Made by a program: the position numbers and the translations under genes. This document shows, piece after piece, positions 1 to 11,502 of a DNA stretch of 64,000 nt. The stretch spans positions 137,652,496 to 137,716,495 of the forward strand of contig CM067369.1 of NCBI GenBank assembly GCA_034401795.1, read 5' to 3'. Each line of letters starts with the position of its first letter. Positions within the stretch are counted from its first letter, which is position 1. The notes below the pieces were generated by a model. The model saw only the letters and a program-made list of their open reading frames with translations, was not told the DNA's origin and searched no databases. This DNA comes from Chaetoderma sp. LZ-2023a. Lineage: Eukaryota > Mollusca > Caudofoveata > Chaetodermatida > Chaetodermatidae.

Positions 1-1544
1 AAGGATTTTAGTGGTTTTTTTGTGAAACAAAAGATCTAAGTCTTTAATTTGTGATAGTTTGTGTGTTCGTGAAAGGATTAACTAAGGACTATGGAGCATA
101 CCGCTGAAGATAACCAGGTTGTATCGTTCTTTATTATCCATAGTTAAAAGACTTAGGTCTCTAAATTTCGTTGTGTCGCATGTTCCAATTTCTGACCCCA
201 TAGAATCTGGGACGTGTGCTAACAACGATATATGCCAGATGATCGCCTTCTTTGAACCCCAACAGGCGATCGGCAGATATGAAAATAGGTGTATGCTACG
301 GTATTTCTAACACGAATATCGGCTGACGTCGTTCTCCGTAGAATCCGAGCGGGTGACGTCACACCCGGTCGCTCGGATGTTTATGTGAAGAAAAAACTTT
401 CATTAATTCGCGCATCTTGTTCTGGGTGCTGCGTACTAAAAATGGTACCGGAAACTTTAGAATGATCAAGTTTACGTGCGATCACGATCGGTTTGCAATG
501 ATCGGTGGTTTCAAAATTCTTGAGTAGATGCGTGGTCTGCGGTTTTACCGTGTGATACAGCAGTTTGTTATACATTTTGTTGTTTTCTTCACATATCGTG
601 CTGCTTTCGTTAGGAGTATAATTTATATTGATTAGTAAATATACCCCAAATGCTATGCGATATGATTCCTGGAGCCGTTACACATCCTGGAGGATCTAAT
701 ATGGGTGTGTTTGATGCCCGCCGCGTTCTTGTCATCATAATCAATGCGATCGTTGTTGTAACGTGGCGGGGTGGGGTGCGGGGAGGTTACGGTTAATTTA
801 TGAGTCAAAATTATTTGAAAATTAATTGTCTGCCTTCCATCCGGGTCTCGTTCCGCTTGTTTATTGTAGGTTTGTGCTTATTTTATAGGCCAAGCCAGCC
901 CCGCCATCATGTGACGAATGTCATAAGTTTGTCCGTGTAATGTTCAAGGACCATGCTTGTTTTAGGTGTTCCCTGTGTAATATAGATCATAGGTGTAATG
1001 TTTGTGCAGTGTGGTCCGTCAAAATGATGGTTAAGTTCCTTGCCCAGAAGGACTTGGCTGGGTCTGACGCGGGGTCAGGCGGTCCGAGACGAAATCGTGG
1101 AGCGCCCGGTTCGGCCGGTGGGGGTGCTCCACGTCCCCAGCTGGAGGTGGCGGAGATGGCACCGCCGGCGTGGTTTGGTCCGGCTATGCAGGGTTTTCTG
1201 CATAGCGTTCTGCCCACGCTGGTGTCGTCCCTGCTACCAAAGGTTGGGGGGGCAGTTTCTCCCCATGCCTGGTACGGATCCTGTCCTCGGACAGGATTCT
1301 GGACTGGTTACCGAGGGGGCCGTCTCGTACGGCCCCCTGGCAGTCCCGTCTGGCTTCGGCCAGACGGGTTCTGTCTCTGCGGCCACCTCCGGGTGGTCCA
1401 GTAGCGGTGACTGGTCTGTCAGGTGTGGGAGCCGTCCGCCAGGACGGCTCCACGGTTGACTCGTCTAGTGACGGCTCTTCGGAGTCTGAAGACGAGGAGG
1501 AGAGGTTGCTGCGGCCGTGAAGCCGCAGGTGGAGAATATGGAGG

Positions 1545-2837
1545 TTGATTCCGTCCTGGACGGAACCGGCCTCCATTTGTCTGGTTTGGCGCAAGCCAGG
1601 TCAGCGGCTCCGCCTGCGGCTGAGGCCAATCCGTTACCGTGCACCGGTTCCGGGCGGCTTGGTTTGTCACCAGCCGTCACGGGAACAGGTGTGCCGGGCC
1701 AGGCGTGGTACTCACCTATCTCGCCTGGTCCGGCAGCCGGACGTGGGGTGCCGTTGGCGCCCGTGTCCGGCTACGGTTCCGCGACTGTTACGGGTCCGTA
1801 CGGGACCTTGGTCGGATGCTCTGGCATGGCTAGCCAGGGTTGACCCATCTGTGGTTTCGGCCACGGCCGATGAAGATGCGCCCCGTCCGTCGGTTGCGTC
1901 GATTAGGACGGGGATTTTGCCCGCGGCCCGGATCCAGTCAGTGGGACTGGATCCACGGTTCATAGATTTGTTGGATGCTATTTATAGCAAACAACTAATG
2001 ACCAAGGGTCAGCTCCCTGCGGCCTCCAGGGAGGTGCGGGCAAGATGTCGTATTCCGCGGGGGCAATACGACAGGTATGGTGTAGTCCCGTCGGTCACGG
2101 AGGATGACCGATGGGTATTGGGAGTCCAGAGTGCCGGGTTGGGTGGCCCCGGTCCGGCACTAGTGGATAAATCCCAAGTACACCAGGAAGAAGTCCTGTC
2201 CCTATGTGATGAGGGTGTGAGGGCAGCTATGAGTGCTGTCAACCACTCTTATCGTCTCCTTCAGTCGGTGTGGGCTGAAGCGGGGGCAGGCCACCCTGTG
2301 CCACCTGTGGCGCTTTCATGTGTTAATGACGGCTTGGTGCTGTCAATGGACGCATTGGCAAGGGTGCAAGCGCGAGTGACGAAGTCCAGGAGGCAAATGG
2401 TCATTGACCATATGCGTCCGGCTACGGCAGTCAGGGAGCGTCTTCTTGGGACGCCCCTGACAGGGCCTAGCATCTTCGGTGGCCAAGCGCGGGCCATCTT
2501 AGAGGACACCGCCAGTATCGCGCAGAATCGGTTAGCGGTAAACCTACAGCTAGAGCTAGTGCAGCAAGCGCACGCACTAGGGGCTGTGGGGAAACCGCTA
2601 ACGGGACAGCCTTCAAAGAAGCAGAAGAAGCATACCGGCAAGGCGAAAGCCAGGCCTGTTGCGACTTCTGCTTCAGCTGGGTTTTCAGAGCCGCCGCCGG
2701 CGAAGAAGCCCAGGAAGGTTGTAGAGGCGCCTACCCTCCCCAATGTTGCTCCTGACCGCCCTAGGGGCGGGAAGGGCAAGGGGAAGGGTATGGGTAAGGC
2801 CTCAAAGGGCGGACAGAAGGGGCCGAAACGTACCTGA
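1545..2837 (+). pseudogene. DIRS copy 1 gag-like region
   Basis: A long open frame of about 430 codons, rich in Pro, Arg, Gly and Ala and ending in a lysine/glycine-rich basic tail. It precedes the reverse transcriptase, the place of the gag-like ORF in DIRS elements. GC content is clearly higher than in the surrounding DNA. No zinc knuckle is visible. Confidence 0.6.
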
Positions 2838-2869
2838 GGGTACGAAAGCTCCCTTCATATCCGCCTGGA

Positions 2870-4430
2870 CCGCGCCTGTGCGACAGGAACAGCGGTGCCA
2901 GTTATACCCGTCGTGCCTAGAACGAAATGGTTCTCACTCTCTCTCGTTAAGAAAGGGTGGGGGGGGGGGGGGGCGGACTGCGAGCCGGACAACCCCGTTA
3001 GACGTCGAGGCGTCTATGGTGGGTGGAAGGTTCATGCGTTTCGTCGAGGCCTGGCGAGGTGTGACGTCAGACAGTCTGGTCCTGGGATGGTTATCCCAGG
3101 GTTACATGCCGGAGTGGTGGGACTTTCCACCACAAAATCTGTCTTTGGCACCTGTCTGGACACCTGTACCAAGGGAGCCAGACAAGTTAGAAGCCGTTCA
3201 AAAGGAAGTGTCGGGTTTGCTTCTGAAGGGAGCAATAAAACCAGCAAAGCGAAACACTCCAGGCTTCTATTCAAACATGTTCCTTGTCCCCAAGAGCACA
3301 GGGGGATGGAGACCCATACTCAATCTCAGGCCATTAAATTGGTTTATCCATACTCCTCGGTTCCAGATGGAAACGCCGAGGTCGGTAATGGCGGGATTGA
3401 GGAAAGGAATGTGGTGTGTATCGATCGATCTGAAAGATGCATATTTCCACATTCCTATGAATCGGAGTTGGCACAGGTTTCTGAGATTTGCGTTTCAGAA
3501 TCAAGTATGGGAGTTTACAGTTCTACCGTTCGGCCTGTCGACAGCTCCGAGGGTTTTCGCAAGAGTGGTCCTTGCGGTGACAGCGTTTCTCAGAAAAGAG
3601 AACGTGGCGCTACACACCTACATAGACGACTGGCTGTTCAAGGCAGACTCGGCAGCCAGGTTGAACGTGGATACTGCTCTGACTCTGAAGTTACTTTCAG
3701 ATCTAGGCTGGATAGTCAACGCGGAGAAATCCGAGTTGACGCCCACTCAACATTTCGTTTATTTGGGGATGCGATTCGACCTCGAGGAGGGCAGGGTTTA
3801 CCCGTCAGAGCCCAGAGTGGTGTCTCTGTTAGCCATCCTCAGGAGTTTTCGAGTGGGAAACCACATTAAGGCGAGGCGGTTCCTTCAGATGCTGGGCATG
3901 ATGGTCTCCATGGAGCAGGTTATCCCGTACGCTGCTCTAATGCGAAGGCCTATCCAGTTGTATCTGATGTCTCTGTGGAAACAGAGAACAGAACCCCTGT
4001 CAAAACTGGTGCCAGTTTTGGAGCCAATAATGTCGCATCTTGTCTGGTTGAAAGAGCGTCAGAATCTCCTAGGAGTTTCGCTGCACCTACCCCACCACCA
4101 GCTGTCAGTGTACACGGATGCATCGCTGGAGGGAGGGAGGGGCCTGTCTGGGAGAACACCAGGTCTCGGGCACATGGACTCTCCAAGAGAGCCAGCTGCA
4201 TATCAATCTGTTGGAAATGATGGCAGTGGAACTGGCATTGGAAAAGTTTCTTCCAAAAGTCAGGGGCAAGGCGATATTGATACGGTCGGACAACTCGACA
4301 GTAGTATCATACATAAATCACCAAGGCGGGACCAAGTCACCCACACTATGTATCAAAGTGTGGCACTTGATTCAATGGTGCAGGAATTACTCGGTTGTTT
4401 TGAAAGCAGCTCACATTCCTAGGTGATTGA
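2870..4430 (+). pseudogene. DIRS copy 1 reverse transcriptase and RNase H region
   Basis: The translation carries DIRS-type reverse transcriptase motifs: GGWRPILNLRPLN, SIDLKDAYFHIP, LPFGLSTAPRVF and TYIDDWLF. An RNase H segment follows (VYTDASLEG, later RSDNSTVVSYINHQGG). The LPFGLS and YIDDW wording is characteristic of DIRS rather than of LINEs. Part of a broken element. Confidence 0.85.
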
Positions 4431-4759
4431 ACATTCTCGCGAATGCTTTGTCTCGCAGATAGAGAATTCTGCCAACAGAATGGTCTCTCAACCCTCCAGT
4501 TCTACACAGGATCTTCGAGCATTGGGGCAAACCCAACGTGGACCTGTTCGCCACAAGGGAAAATGCTCAAATCATGACTTATGTCTCGCCGATTCCAGAT
4601 CCTAATGCCGTCGATACAGACGCTCTGGCGGTAAGCTGGAGAGGGATGCACGCTTACGCGTACCCACCCACTATTCTTCTACCAAAGATATTGGAAGAAG
4701 ATCGGGGAGGAGCCATGCCTGGTCCTGCTAATAGCGCCATTTTGGCCCAGCAGGGCGTG

Positions 4760-5950
4760 ATTCATGGATCTTCTAGATCTGCTGGTGGAAAATCCAGTGC
4801 AGTTACCTGAGATTCTGAACATAATCTCCCAGGCCAAAGGACGCTTCCTACACGAGCGTCCCGAAATGTTCAAATTGACTGCGTGGATGTTATCAAACAA
4901 CGTTCGACGTCGGAAGGCTTTTCTCGACAAGCTGCAGATTTCATCGCAGCTGCGAGAAGGAGGTTAACCTTCTGGTCATATAACAACAAGGTTAACAGAT
5001 TTGCAGACTGGTGTGAAGAAAAGGGTATTGATACCTTTCAATCCACTATTCAGCAAATAGCAGACTTTGTCTGTGAGTTGTTCTTTTCAGGACTAACTCC
5101 TGCCACAATTGCTGGATACAAGTCAGCTTTGGCATCAGTTATCCCTTGTCTAGCCAACAGGGATAGTCCAGAGGTGGCCCTGTTGAATGTGATGGTGAAG
5201 GGAATGAGCAATCTCAGACCGAGACAACCGGTAGTCATTCCAGCCTGGAGTCTATCGTTAGTGCTTAATGTACTGGCCAAGCACCCTTTCGAACCATTGC
5301 ATTCGGGTAGTCTAAAGCATTTGACTCTAAAGGCGGGCTTTCTATTGGCAGCTTCCTCAGCTAGAAGGCGCAGTGAGATCCATGCACTTTCAGTAGAGAG
5401 GGACCGATTTACTGTCTCCGGAGAGGGTCTGCGTCTACTGCCAAGAGCAGAGTTTATGTCAAAGAATCAATCTTTGAGATATCCTGGCAAACCGATCATT
5501 ATACCGAAACTAACTAGGTTTGATCATGATGCCAGTGTCTGGTGCCCAGTCCGTTCTTAGACTAAGTACAAAAGACTCGTTACGGTCGAATGATAGACAT
5601 CTGTGGATCTGTCATAAGACGCCATATGGCGCCGCATTCATGGATTCTATCTCTCGTTGGGTAGTCGATTGCATTCAGACTACCCGTGAGATTACGACTG
5701 GGCACCAGGTGCAATGCGCAAGGGCACAATGTTAGAGGAATAGCCGCCTCTTCTGCCCTTTTACAATGGTGTTCCGTTTAAGGACATCATGGCTGTTGCA
5801 CAATGGCACTGTGAGTCCTCTTTCACGGATTACTATATGAGGGATGTGTCAGACTCCGCCAATCCGCTCGCTTTAGCTGTTTTGAAACGAAAGCTATATG
5901 ACCACACTGCTCTTCTCCCTTTTTTGGCATTTGTAAGAAAGAATTAAGAA
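4760..5950 (+). pseudogene. DIRS copy 1 tyrosine recombinase region
   Basis: The translation shows an N-terminal SAM-like core-binding segment (SYNNKVNRFADWCEEKGI, IAGYKSALASVI) and a catalytic-domain start with an arginine in LLAASSARRRSEIHAL, as in DIRS-encoded tyrosine recombinases. Such enzymes integrate a circular copy without target duplication. Part of a broken element. Confidence 0.78.
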
Positions 5951-6339
5951 GCAGACATGGTCGAGCGAGAGGATGTCAACCAGAGTGTGTCACTGATGGC
6001 TGGACAAGTGAATGGTTGGAGGCTCCACGTCTGAAATCCAAATATCATGAGGTAAATCAAGATTGAAAGTTTTTTGTATCATGTCTATATATCATGTTCA
6101 TTCATCTTATATGTTCATGCTCATCCCCAGGCTAATATATGCAAAGAGCAGTAAACCCTCTTGGCATATATGTGTTTCAGGCGAGATGCATGTTCATGAG
6201 TTCTCTCCCTTTTCTTAGGAGAAAAAGGGGGGGTGGGGGGGGGGGGGGGGGGGCAGTGATGCGAATGTGATTCGGTTCCGTTAACTTGATGGTCCTTTTA
6301 GGTCTCCATTAATCAAGTTTAAGCCTAGCTCTTTCTCCA

Positions 6340-6730
6340 AGGTGCAAAAGTAGCAATTGATGGCTTGCCCCTTCCCACCAGGTTACTGTCTAAATCTGGT
6401 GTATATCAGAAGTAATAGAATGGTGAGTATTGATCGAAGGAGAATGCAGGAAATTCGAGAGCAATATTCACCATTCTATTACGGACCCAGCCTCCCAGCC
6501 CCATGGAGGCAAGCCATGGGTATCGCTTGTTTGGTGGCTATGCAAACAATCTGAGCTTCATGGCAAATGGGTACTCGGTAGTTGGGAGCCGAGTACCCGG
6601 TTCCAGGAGTCGGTAAAGCTTACTAAGTCTATAGTCCTAGGGCCCAGCTATCCAGGCTAGCTGTATCAGAAGTAATAGGATGGTGAGTATTGTTAGATCT
6701 CGGAGAAAGGGAAATCTAAATTTCCTGCAT
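6340..6730. repeat. DIRS copy 1 right terminal and internal complementary repeats
   Basis: Blocks such as ATCAGAAGTAATAGAATGG, GCCGAGTACCCGGTTCCAGG and CTAAGTCTATAGTCCTAG recur here and, reverse-complemented, at the left end of copy 2 (31744-31900). This is the inverted-repeat and internal-complementary-region layout of DIRS elements. A long G-run lies just upstream at about 6225-6254, in the same place as in copy 2. Confidence 0.7.
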
Positions 6731-6870
6731 TCCGGTGGTAAACTTTAAAAATTAGTCTTGGCTTGTAAATGAACAGTTACCAAACAAGATTTTAGATGTT
6801 CTTTAGACCAATTTTGCCTATTAACTCTAATAACTACATTTGGTCAAGAATATTGACATATCTGCTTATT

Positions 6871-6983
6871 GAATGTCCAGTCGCAGGCCAAGAGAAGGCT
6901 ATTTTCTTTTAAATGGACCACTGGCATGTCTTGCTCGATAATCGAGTCGGTCATTCCAGTGATAAATTTTCAAAACTAATCTT
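6871..6983. repeat. MITE family B, diverged copy
   Basis: Both arms of the family B palindrome are present: GAATGTCCAGTCGCAGGCC on the left and CATTCCAGTGATAAATTTTC on the right, meeting at GATAATCGAGTC. The best-preserved copies are at 43859-43990 and 55394-55524. Confidence 0.7.
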
Positions 6984-7247
6984 ATGGGTGGAAAAAGGAT
7001 ATTTCTCAATACAGCACCTACTTTCTGTCAAAACTTTGTTAAAAACAGCTGACTTGTATGACTACCATGCAATTTAAATTTTAATACTGGATGCTATTTC
7101 ATAAGTTTTGAATTAATCCCCCCCCCCAAGTGGTTTCGGAGATTTTTAAAGAGGTTTCTAAAAATCAGCCAAAATCCAAGATGGCTCTCGTCAAATTGGC
7201 TGAAATACAAGATTGATTGGTCAGGAAAATCGAAAGCTTTGCTTGGT

Positions 7248-7329
7248 GAATGTCCATTTGCAGGTGAGCCTGTCATTGCAGTGGTAAACTTTCAAAACTG
7301 GTCTTCTCTTGACCTACAAATGCACATTT
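7248..7329. repeat. MITE family B, internally deleted copy
   Basis: It starts AATGTCCATTTGCAGG and then jumps straight to the right arm (GTGGTAAACTTTCAAAACTG to AAATGCACATT). Most of the left arm is missing. Confidence 0.7.
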
Positions 7330-7456
7330 TTGCAAGCTCATGGCAGAATCCGAAACCTGAACCACTGAGCAAAAATTCAAATTTTCTGAAAATCTTGACC
7401 ATTAATGGGTTAATTAATTTAATCCTTTCAGCATTGCCACAGCAACCATAGAGGAA

Positions 7457-7547
7457 ATGTTAAATTGTTTGCAGTTAAACTTGACTAGAACCTGTTGCAG
7501 CAACATATATTTGGCTTCCAGTCAAATAAATTGCAAAATATTTAACA
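7457..7547. repeat. MITE family A, old diverged copy
   Basis: A decayed foldback: ATGTTAAATTGTTTGCAG on the left and GCAAAATATTTAACAT on the right, around TTGCTGCAAC-like central sequence. It matches the family A pattern with many changes. Confidence 0.55.
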
Positions 7548-7559
7548 TAATATGTTAAA

Positions 7560-8850
7560 TACTTTAAAAGATAGGCCCCATACTTTTTCAGGCATTTGTC
7601 GGTGAAAGGGTTAAGTATCATTTTGAGGCACTGATAACATTAGAGAGGTTATTATATAAAAGTGTATCGGTGCATAGGAAGAGTAAAACTTATTTTATAG
7701 CCATTACAACTAGCTTTTGACGTTCATGAAATAGACGTGTAACAACTATCAGAATCACGGAAATACATTTCATTTCCATTGAAACTGATTTGCTGTATTA
7801 ATACGCTAAACCACACAACACGGGATATTTGTATTTAAAAGGTAATATAATAATGTATATGCTGTCAGAATCTTAGCGAGTCAATTTTCCGTCGTACGCA
7901 GGTCCCTGATATTACGTCATATGCCTTGTCTTCGGGTGTTCGAGTCATTTTCGGAAGGTACGAAAATTAGCACTTTTGATATGAAATTTTATATAAATAG
8001 TAATAGTCTATAAAATATTGTATAACCATATCATTATATTGGCATATACTGAGTTATTTCCATACACTAACGCAGTAAGTTGGCTTAGCATTTTACTTAC
8101 ACTTTAAAGTTGAACGTGAATTAAAATTTTGTATTTAATTATTCGGTCTTCAACCAACTTGCCACAATTCATTGCATTTACTACAGTTTAACATTAAATG
8201 AATTCCGTTTAATGTTAAGCTGTAGTAAAACCGACTGAAATTCAAGATTATTTTCATATTTAGTCGTCATTATCTAGGATGGGGCAGCAGTTTTTTATAT
8301 GTTGAAAGATAATTACCAAATTTGGCAGACTTATGCTATGGCCTCATTGAAGTATAAATCCACAAACTTGTTCAAGCTGTGATTTTTTGTTTCATTTTTA
8401 TTCAATTTTTCATTTTGTATGGCCAGGTGAGCTAAAAACTTTTTTTTTCATGAACACTGTAGGTACCTATACCAAACCAGAACAAAAACAAAAAACATAC
8501 AATGTGACCAGATATAGAAAATAAAATATGATTTTTAGCTTACTTTTATAGGCAAAAATGGGCTCTCGCTTTATAACAATGTATACAAGTTGTCATGTAG
8601 TGGTGTGTGTGTGTGATAGAGTTATAGTCTAAAATATTTTTTGTGATCAAATGTCTATGGTAACAAGAATTTGACTTGACAAAATGCTAAAGCTGTCATA
8701 AATTTTTCTTATTTTTAAAATCATTTTAGCTGAATTTTAATCTTTAATCCAGGGCTCAGCCAGGTTGTTAATTAGCTTAAAGGCATAACTCCCCACTCCG
8801 CCATGAAAAATACTTGACCCAAAATGGCTTCTAAAGTCATATTCACTATT
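7560..8850. other. Non-coding stretch
   Basis: AT-rich DNA with no coding region that can be supported and no recognisable transposon protein. The only clear structure is a short palindrome at 8177-8229. Confidence 0.6.
8177..8229. repeat. Short near-perfect palindrome
   Basis: TTTACTACAGTTTAACATTAA is answered by TTAATGTTAAGCTGTAGTAAA after a few bases. The arms are about 22 bp with one offset base. It may be an isolated foldback element. Confidence 0.7.
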
Positions 8851-8920
8851 GAGCAATCTCTATTTGCAGACCAAGTAAAGACTATTTTTGAAAATCTGCT
8901 ATTGGAATGACTGGCTCAAA
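8851..8920. repeat. MITE family B, left arm only
   Basis: GAGCAATCTCTATTTGCAGACC through GGAATGACTGGCTCA matches the left half of family B; no right arm follows. Confidence 0.65.
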
Positions 8921-9009
8921 AACTTAAAATATAAGAAAACCACACCATGAAAACATGTAGCCATCAAAGTGTTTTAACAAAGCTGCCCAAAACCTGGAGT
9001 GGTATTTGG

Positions 9010-9142
9010 GAATGTCCATTTGCAGGCCAAGAGAAGACTATTTTTGAAAATTTACCACTCAAATGTCTGGTTCAATAATTGAGCCAGTAATTCCAGTGGT
9101 AAATTTTCAAAAATTATTTTCTTGTTCTGTCTGCAATTGGAC
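9010..9142. repeat. MITE family B copy
   Basis: A whole palindrome: AATGTCCATTTGCAGGCC on the left, centre TTCAATAATTGAGCC, and GTGGTAAATTTTCAAAAATT to CTGCAATTGGACA on the right. Confidence 0.8.
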
Positions 9143-9601
9143 AGATGGCGGTTTCTCAGGGCCAGGCCATTGCAGAAACCATTTTTGGTCAGTTATACAG
9201 GGTTCGTACGCATGTATGGAAGTCTGGAAAAAGTATGGAAAATTAGGAAAGCCTTTTCCAGGGCTGGAAAAAGTATGGAAATTCCAATTTTGGGCCAACT
9301 GGTATGGAAAATGTATGGAAAATTAAAATATCGGCAATCCTAATTTTTCCGACCGCCATCTTTTTGTTTACGAAGGAAATCTCGCGTTTCCACCAGTCTT
9401 GCCAGAATCTAATTCGATTTTGTCCCGGTCTCGTCTTGCAATAGAAAACCGCCTATTACCGGGAACATCTCGCGGTTGTTGAGCAATACGTGTCTGAACA
9501 TGTTCAAGTACAACGCAAAAAAAAAGAGTGAATCGGCAGAGTGTTAGAAGCCGAACAATGAAATAATTTGTGAGATTGCCATTTTTTGTGATACAGTAAA
9601 G

Positions 9602-9819
9602 ATGGGAAAGTGCAAATATTCTAGTGTTAGGGAAACTAATGATACATATGAGGATTGGATTTTACCGCGTGGCAAATGTAGTGTTTATAATAAGTCGTTT
9701 GACATCGGGAATATGGGCGAAGCGGCTCTTGTTAGCCACATGCCGGGGAAAAAACATGAGACACTGACTGAAGTTCATCTAAATCCAGTGCCGAAAGTTA
9801 CGGATTTCTTTGGTTCAAG
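9602..9819 (+). pseudogene. Zinc-finger first exon of an hAT-like element, damaged copy
   Basis: The frame opens MGKCKYSSVRETND and runs to DFFGSR, where AAG is followed by a good splice donor, GTAAGAAT. In the sister copy (48152-48387) the core reads C-x2-C...H-x5-H, in CSVCNKSF and SHMPGKKH. Here the second cysteine is a tyrosine (CSVYNKSF) and eight residues before the finger are missing, so zinc binding is probably lost. Similar N-terminal fingers are known from hAT-related transposases; the assignment is from memory of that pattern. No downstream exon is found. Confidence 0.55.
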
Positions 9820-9844
9820 GTAAGAATATTTTACATTTTCACAT

Positions 9845-10160
9845 TGATACTACCAGAATCATTTAGAAGCGTAGCAATTTTATATCGCCCAACGTTAGAT
9901 GATCCCAACTTTGCCCTCGTATCGCGAGGCCTCTTGTGTTGGCTCGTCATCGAGTGAAAATAATAAATTCCTGTTGCTATGGCGATCATTTAGAAGCATG
10001 GCGATTTTATATCGCCCAATGGTAGATGATCCCAACTTTGCGCTGAGTCACGGTAAAATATTATTGACTGCCCGACAGCTCTCTCATATCGCGAGGCCTC
10101 TTATGGCGCATTATCGAGTGAAAATAATGAGGATTCTTCCTGTTGCTATGGCATTATGAT
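9845..10160 (+). repeat. Direct duplication inside hAT-like copy 1
   Basis: The segment containing CATTTAGAAGCGTAGCAATT, GATGATCCCAACTTTG and CGCGAGGCCTCTT occurs twice in a row. The same duplication is present in the sister element near 48420-48725, so it predates the split of the two copies. Confidence 0.7.
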
Positions 10161-10299
10161 CAGCTATGGTAAATTAAATTTAAAATAAATTAGAGTATAT
10201 GTGCAGTTTTAACTTGTCATCTAAAGGTGGGGGTGGTGGGGTAGGGGTGGCCCTCAACAAGTGAATGTTGGTGTCTCAAGCTCAACTTTACAGGATAGC

Positions 10300-10380
10300 T
10301 GTTGAATATTTTGAAAATAATTTGACTGGAAACTATTGCTGCAACAGTTTCCAGTCAAATTATTTTCAAAATATTCAACA
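10300..10380. repeat. MITE family A copy (inside hAT-like copy 1)
   Basis: A near-perfect foldback: GTTGAATATTTTGAAAATAA against TTATTTTCAAAATATTCAAC, with inner arms GACTGGAAAC and GTTTCCAGTC. It is shared with 48860-48941, so it was in the ancestor of both elements. Confidence 0.85.
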
Positions 10381-10439
10381 AAAAATGTGCTGCTGTAATG
10401 AAATTCATATCTGGCTTGCATCCTGAAAAACACAGCCAC

Positions 10440-10930
10440 TCCTAGACAATATGCGGTTCCTGAGAAATGTCCATTTGCAGATCAAGAAAAGCATATTTTT
10501 GAAGATTTATCACAGTAATGACTGGCTTGGCCACCATGTCAGTCATTCCAGTGGGAAATTTTCAAAAAGAGTTCTCCTGACCTGCAAATGCACATTTTCT
10601 ATAACATAATATTTTCTATTTACACTTAAACCCTTTGTTTTATCATGTCATGATGTATGTATGCAGTAGTCCTGAGAAATGTCCATTTGCAGATCAAGAA
10701 AAGACTATTTTTGAAGATTTATCACACTAATAACTGGCCACCATGTCAGTCATTCCAGTGGTAAATTTTCAAAAATGTCTTCTGACCTGCAAATGCACAT
10801 TTTCTATTTATACTTAAACCCTTTGTTTTATCATGTCATGATGTATGTATGCAGTGGTCCTGACAAATGTCCATTTGCAGATCAAAAAATACTATTTTTG
10901 AAGATTTATCGCTGTAATGACTGGCCTGTT
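10440..10930. repeat. Tandem units built from MITE family B
   Basis: Family B units start at 10466, 10678 and 10866, each preceded by CCTGAGAAATGTCC-like sequence, with linker TTAAACCCTTTGTTTTATC. The repeat length is about 190-210 bp and the last unit is cut short. The parallel array is at 49010-49520. Confidence 0.75.
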
Positions 10931-11415
10931 GTTATGGCACGAGAGCATAATTTCTTTCAAACCTTCCCAGCTGTCACATACACAACCACTTTAAAAATAT
11001 TCTGTTACTTACAGGCACATTTTTTAAATCAAACTTTTTTTATGCAAAGCATGTTAATGATAATCTACTAAAAGGTAGAGTATCTAAACTAAAACACTAC
11101 ATGTTCATCCCCAAATGGCTGGTTGCGTATGTGACAACAGCAGTTGCATATGTGACAACCTACATTTGGTAAAAAAATTACAGGCATAACTTCAGGTTCG
11201 CACAGGTCATGGAAACCCTGGAAAGTCATGGAATTTGAAAATCTAACTTCCAGGCCTGGAAAAGTCATTAAAATTTGTCATTTTGATAAAAGTCATGGAA
11301 AATGATAATCTCCCTAAATAAAAATAAAATCTGATGGCATACAAATGTAAAATGGGGAAATAAAGCTCGGAAATACACATTTCCATTTCTTTATCATGGC
11401 AATCACGTGATTTCA

Positions 11416-11502
11416 TTCAACAAGATTTATCGCTGTGTTGATGAATTATTGCCTACGATTTCAACAAGATTTATCGCTGTGTTGATGAATTATTGCCTAC
11501 GA
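11416..11502 (+). repeat. 44-bp tandem duplication
   Basis: TTCAACAAGATTTATCGCTG through TTGCCTACGA is repeated twice in a row with a 44-bp period, directly at the upstream edge of the L2 remnant. Confidence 0.85.

Larger units (their letters stand above)
1..6730 (+). mobile_element. DIRS1-type tyrosine-recombinase retroelement, copy 1
   Basis: A DIRS-type retroelement whose left end lies at or beyond the window edge. Parts in order are a leader, a gag-like proline/glycine-rich region, a reverse transcriptase with RNase H, a tyrosine recombinase, and inverted/complementary terminal repeats near the right end. The order and the inverted rather than direct ends are typical of DIRS1. It is closely similar by eye to copy 2 at 31744-38735 in the same orientation. 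It is a broken fossil with roughly four to six breaks, probably of moderate age. Confidence 0.88.
9198..10930 (+). mobile_element. hAT-like element, copy 1, right end lost
   Basis: It begins with the terminus CAGGGTTCGTAC and shares nearly all its length with the complete element at 47738-49842: several TATGGAAA-type motifs, one zinc-finger exon, a duplicated GCGAGGCCTCTT block, a family A palindrome and a tandem set of family B units. The similarity stops at about 10930 and no matching right terminus was found, so this copy is truncated or interrupted. No transposase catalytic domain is present. Confidence 0.72.
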
